DNA of 12,981 bases from Anaerolineae bacterium. GTDB lineage: Bacteria > Chloroflexota > Anaerolineae > B4-G1 > SLSP01. The notes beneath the pieces are model-generated. The model was not told where the DNA came from. It searched no databases and saw only the letters and a program-made list of their open reading frames with translations. The stretch covers positions 1-12,981 of the forward strand of contig JAGHDT010000452.1 of NCBI GenBank assembly GCA_021159805.1, given 5' to 3'. This document shows, in pieces, positions 11,594 to 12,981 of the stretch (positions are counted from its first letter, which is position 1; every line of letters begins with the position of its first letter). The translations under genes were made by a program, and so were the position numbers.

Positions 11594-11623
11594 ATGTTAC
11601 CACACGTGCGGTGTTTTCCTCAA
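11594..11623 (-). promoter_or_regulatory. Likely PAC2 gene promoter with near-palindrome in the spacer
   Basis: Read on the minus strand, TTGAGG (11623-11618), an 18-base spacer and TAACAT (11599-11594) make a fair sigma70-type promoter. The spacer holds CCGCACGTGTGG (11611-11600), a 12-base palindrome with one mismatched pair centred on CACGTG. It is a possible operator. Confidence 0.4.
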
Positions 11624-11639
11624 TTGTGGGGTGGCCATT

Positions 11640-12647
11640 TTACAGCGCCCTGATGGTGTGATCTGTCTGTGAGCTGATGGCCAGGGCGTTGCGCAACGGG
11701 CGGCCGAAGCTCTCGGCCTCAATCTCCATCTCGTCGCCCGGCATCAGGGTGATGCCCTCGGCGAAGCTCAGGGTTGCTGTGCCGAAGAAGTGCACGTGCA
11801 CGTCGCCGGGGCGGCAGAACCCGCGGTATTTGAAGTGGTGGTATTCCAGGTTGGCGATCGTGTGTGACATGTTGAGTTCCCCACTCAGGAAAGGTTTCTC
11901 CCAGATAATGCTGTCCGCGCGGAGGATGCGTGAGACACCGGGGATGTCCTTAGGGAGTTCCCCCAGCCGCAGTTCAGGGCCAAAGGCGCAAGGGCGCAGT
12001 TTGGAATGGGCGAGATAGAGGTAATTCTGCTTCTCCATCACGTGATCCGAGAACTCGTTGCCCAGGGCGAAGCCCAGTCGATAGGGTGTGCCATCGAACC
12101 CCACGACATAGAGGCCCACGATCTCGGGCTCTTCGCCACCATCCAGGGCGAATGGTGGGCCGAGCAGCGGGCGGTAGGGGGCCGTGACGATTCCGCCGTC
12201 GCCTTTGTAGAACCACTCGGGCTGGACGCCCGTCTCCCCTGGAGCGGGCTTGCCGCCCTCGATCCCCATCCGGAACATCCGCATGCTGTCGGTCAGGGGT
12301 TCAGTCGACGCAGCGGCATCTGCGGCCGCGTCTGCTCTGTGCATTTCATCGCGGGCATCGGCACTGCCCAGGTGGGTCAGCCCCGTGCCGCTCACCAGCG
12401 TGTGGGCCGGGTCGGGGTGGTCAAGCGGTGGCAAGATGCGCCGTTCGGCGACCAGGTTAGCGTACTCGAGCTGCCGGCCGGTCGTCTGCTCGCTGAGCAC
12501 TTGCGTCAGCGACTTGGAGCTGCGGATTGCCTCGAGCGCCAGGCTATAGACGGTCTGCTCGCCCGCAAGCGCATCCACCGTCTTGGCGTCCCGCACGATC
12601 CCTACCCGGTGTGTCCCCTCAAGATCCAGGAACTGGATGATGCGCAT
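11640..12647 (-). CDS. gguC: GguC/AraD1 family protein (FAH-fold, sugar-acid metabolism)
   Basis: A 335-residue protein of the fumarylacetoacetate-hydrolase fold, GguC/AraD1 group. Family members are linked to sugar uptake loci and to dehydration or cleavage of 2-keto-3-deoxy sugar acids. Characteristic stretches are LVSGTGLTHLGSADARDEMH, MFRMGIEGGKPAPG, GVQPEWFYKGDG, ALDGGEEPEIVGLYVVG, FALGNEFSDHVMEKQNYLYL and PGDVHVHFFGTATLSFAEG; the Glu/Asp/His residues here fit a divalent-metal site. The length is normal. The ATG at 12647 has GGAG (12660-12657) nine bases upstream. It starts 24 bases after the stop of the CE15-like esterase gene, so the two are an operon. This suggests use of sugar acids such as uronates or pentonates released from polysaccharide. 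The exact reaction is uncertain. Confidence 0.9.
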   Translation of the reverse strand: MRIIQFLDLEGTHRVGIVRDAKTVDALAGEQTVYSLALEAIRSSKSLTQVLSEQTTGRQLEYANLVAERRILPPLDHPDPAHTLVSGTGLTHLGSADARDEMHRADAAADAAASTEPLTDSMRMFRMGIEGGKPAPGETGVQPEWFYKGDGGIVTAPYRPLLGPPFALDGGEEPEIVGLYVVGFDGTPYRLGFALGNEFSDHVMEKQNYLYLAHSKLRPCAFGPELRLGELPKDIPGVSRILRADSIIWEKPFLSGELNMSHTIANLEYHHFKYRGFCRPGDVHVHFFGTATLSFAEGITLMPGDEMEIEAESFGRPLRNALAISSQTDHTIRAL

Positions 12648-12661
12648 AGTGTCGGTCTCCT

Positions 12662-12693
12662 TTCGTGTCGCTCATTCGCTGATTCCTAGATTC
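12662..12693 (-). repeat. Octamer repeat block 3 (inverted relative to blocks 1 and 2)
   Basis: On the minus strand, four octads follow one another: GAATCTAG, GAATCAGC, GAATGAGC, GACACGAA. The block covers the last codons and TGA stop (12674-12672) of the CE15-like gene and ends next to the Shine-Dalgarno of the GguC/AraD1 gene. GAATCAGCGAATG (13 bases) is identical to the two units at 9221-9248. Confidence 0.65.
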
Positions 12694-12981
12694 TTCTCCC
12701 CTTCCGCCTTCAGATGTTTGTCCGCGAAGTCCAGATACTGCGCCCAATCGTACTCGGTGATGTCGTGTTTGCCCGCGCGGATGTGGTAGCCGATCCGACC
12801 GTGTACTGGGGTGTGTAGGGGTGGCATCTCGTCTATCGGGAGCCCGGCCGTGCCCAGCAGCCTGTAGACCGGATCGGCGGCCTTGGCGGCCAGGAACTCT
12901 CCGCGCGGGTCAGACCAGAGATCCTCGGCGGCGCTGGCGATGTAGACGGGGCGCGGCGCGATGAGCGCGATCAGTTCGTGC
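12672..12981 (-). CDS. CE15-like glucuronoyl esterase family hydrolase, C-terminal part
   Basis: The last 102 residues of an alpha/beta hydrolase; the rest lies beyond the right edge. The fragment reads HELIALIAPRPVYIASAAED, LWSDPRGEFLAAK, DPVYRLLGT, then GYHIRAGKHDITEYDWAQYL and a short tail to TGA. This matches the end of carbohydrate esterase family 15 (4-O-methyl-glucuronoyl methylesterases). The AEDLW stretch carries the acidic residue and the GKHD stretch the catalytic His; the Ser elbow is off the window. Such enzymes cut ester bonds between glucuronic acid on xylan and lignin alcohols. Whether it is secreted cannot be seen. The final residues LGISE are encoded by octamer repeat units, suggesting the repeat has modified the gene's end. 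Confidence 0.85.
   Translation of the reverse strand, partial: HELIALIAPRPVYIASAAEDLWSDPRGEFLAAKAADPVYRLLGTAGLPIDEMPPLHTPVHGRIGYHIRAGKHDITEYDWAQYLDFADKHLKAEGEKNLGISE

Overview
The window is GC-rich bacterial DNA, tightly coded and with mostly good Shine-Dalgarno sites. No marker gene fixes the taxon. The gene mix (a 7TM-type sensor kinase, a DUF433/DUF5615 pair, a PAC2 protein, a GguC/AraD1-type FAH-fold protein, a type I sulfatase, a CE15-type esterase and a divergent GroEL relative) best fits an uncultured Chloroflexota-like or similar polysaccharide-degrading bacterium. That placement is an inference.

Layout, plus strand: the C-terminal half of a sulfatase (1-720). A 151-base gap follows, with an inverted repeat over a possible -10 box and a leader hairpin. 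Next come a divergent GroEL-type chaperonin (872-2521) and, translationally adjacent, an Asp-box beta-propeller protein (2533-3501). Two hairpins end this pair, the second a good intrinsic terminator (3546-3590). An orphan membrane histidine kinase (3627-5450) comes next. Then a carbohydrate operon: GH31 glycosidase (5527-7527), alpha/beta hydrolase (7532-8290) and a creatininase-family amidohydrolase (8354-9163).

From 9164 to 9871 no intact gene of normal size is convincing. This stretch holds decayed octamer repeats (consensus close to GAnnnAGC), several stem-loops, a probable C-terminal scrap of an Ntn-type amide hydrolase, a 30-codon ORF inside a long inverted repeat, and the promoter of a toxin-antitoxin-like pair: DUF433 (9872-10117) and DUF5615 PIN-like (10121-10588). 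A bidirectional terminator (10566-10595) separates these from the minus-strand genes.

Minus strand, read right to left: the C-terminus of a glucuronoyl-esterase-like CE15 protein (12672-12981, cut by the window edge), a GguC/AraD1 family protein (11640-12647), and a PAC2 protein (10616-11551) with its own likely promoter.

How the genes fit together: sulfatase, GH31, alpha/beta hydrolase, CE15-like esterase and GguC/AraD1 point to breakdown of decorated plant- or algal-type polysaccharides and use of the released sugars or sugar acids. The chaperonin/propeller pair is the least conventional part. The chaperonin keeps the nucleotide-pocket GDGT and DG motifs, but by hand alignment has Arg where GroEL has the ATP-hydrolysing Asp398. 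It lacks the GGM tail, no GroES is present, and its partner is a propeller protein of unknown role. The octamer repeat, which contains the stop codons of two unrelated genes, is the most unusual non-coding feature.
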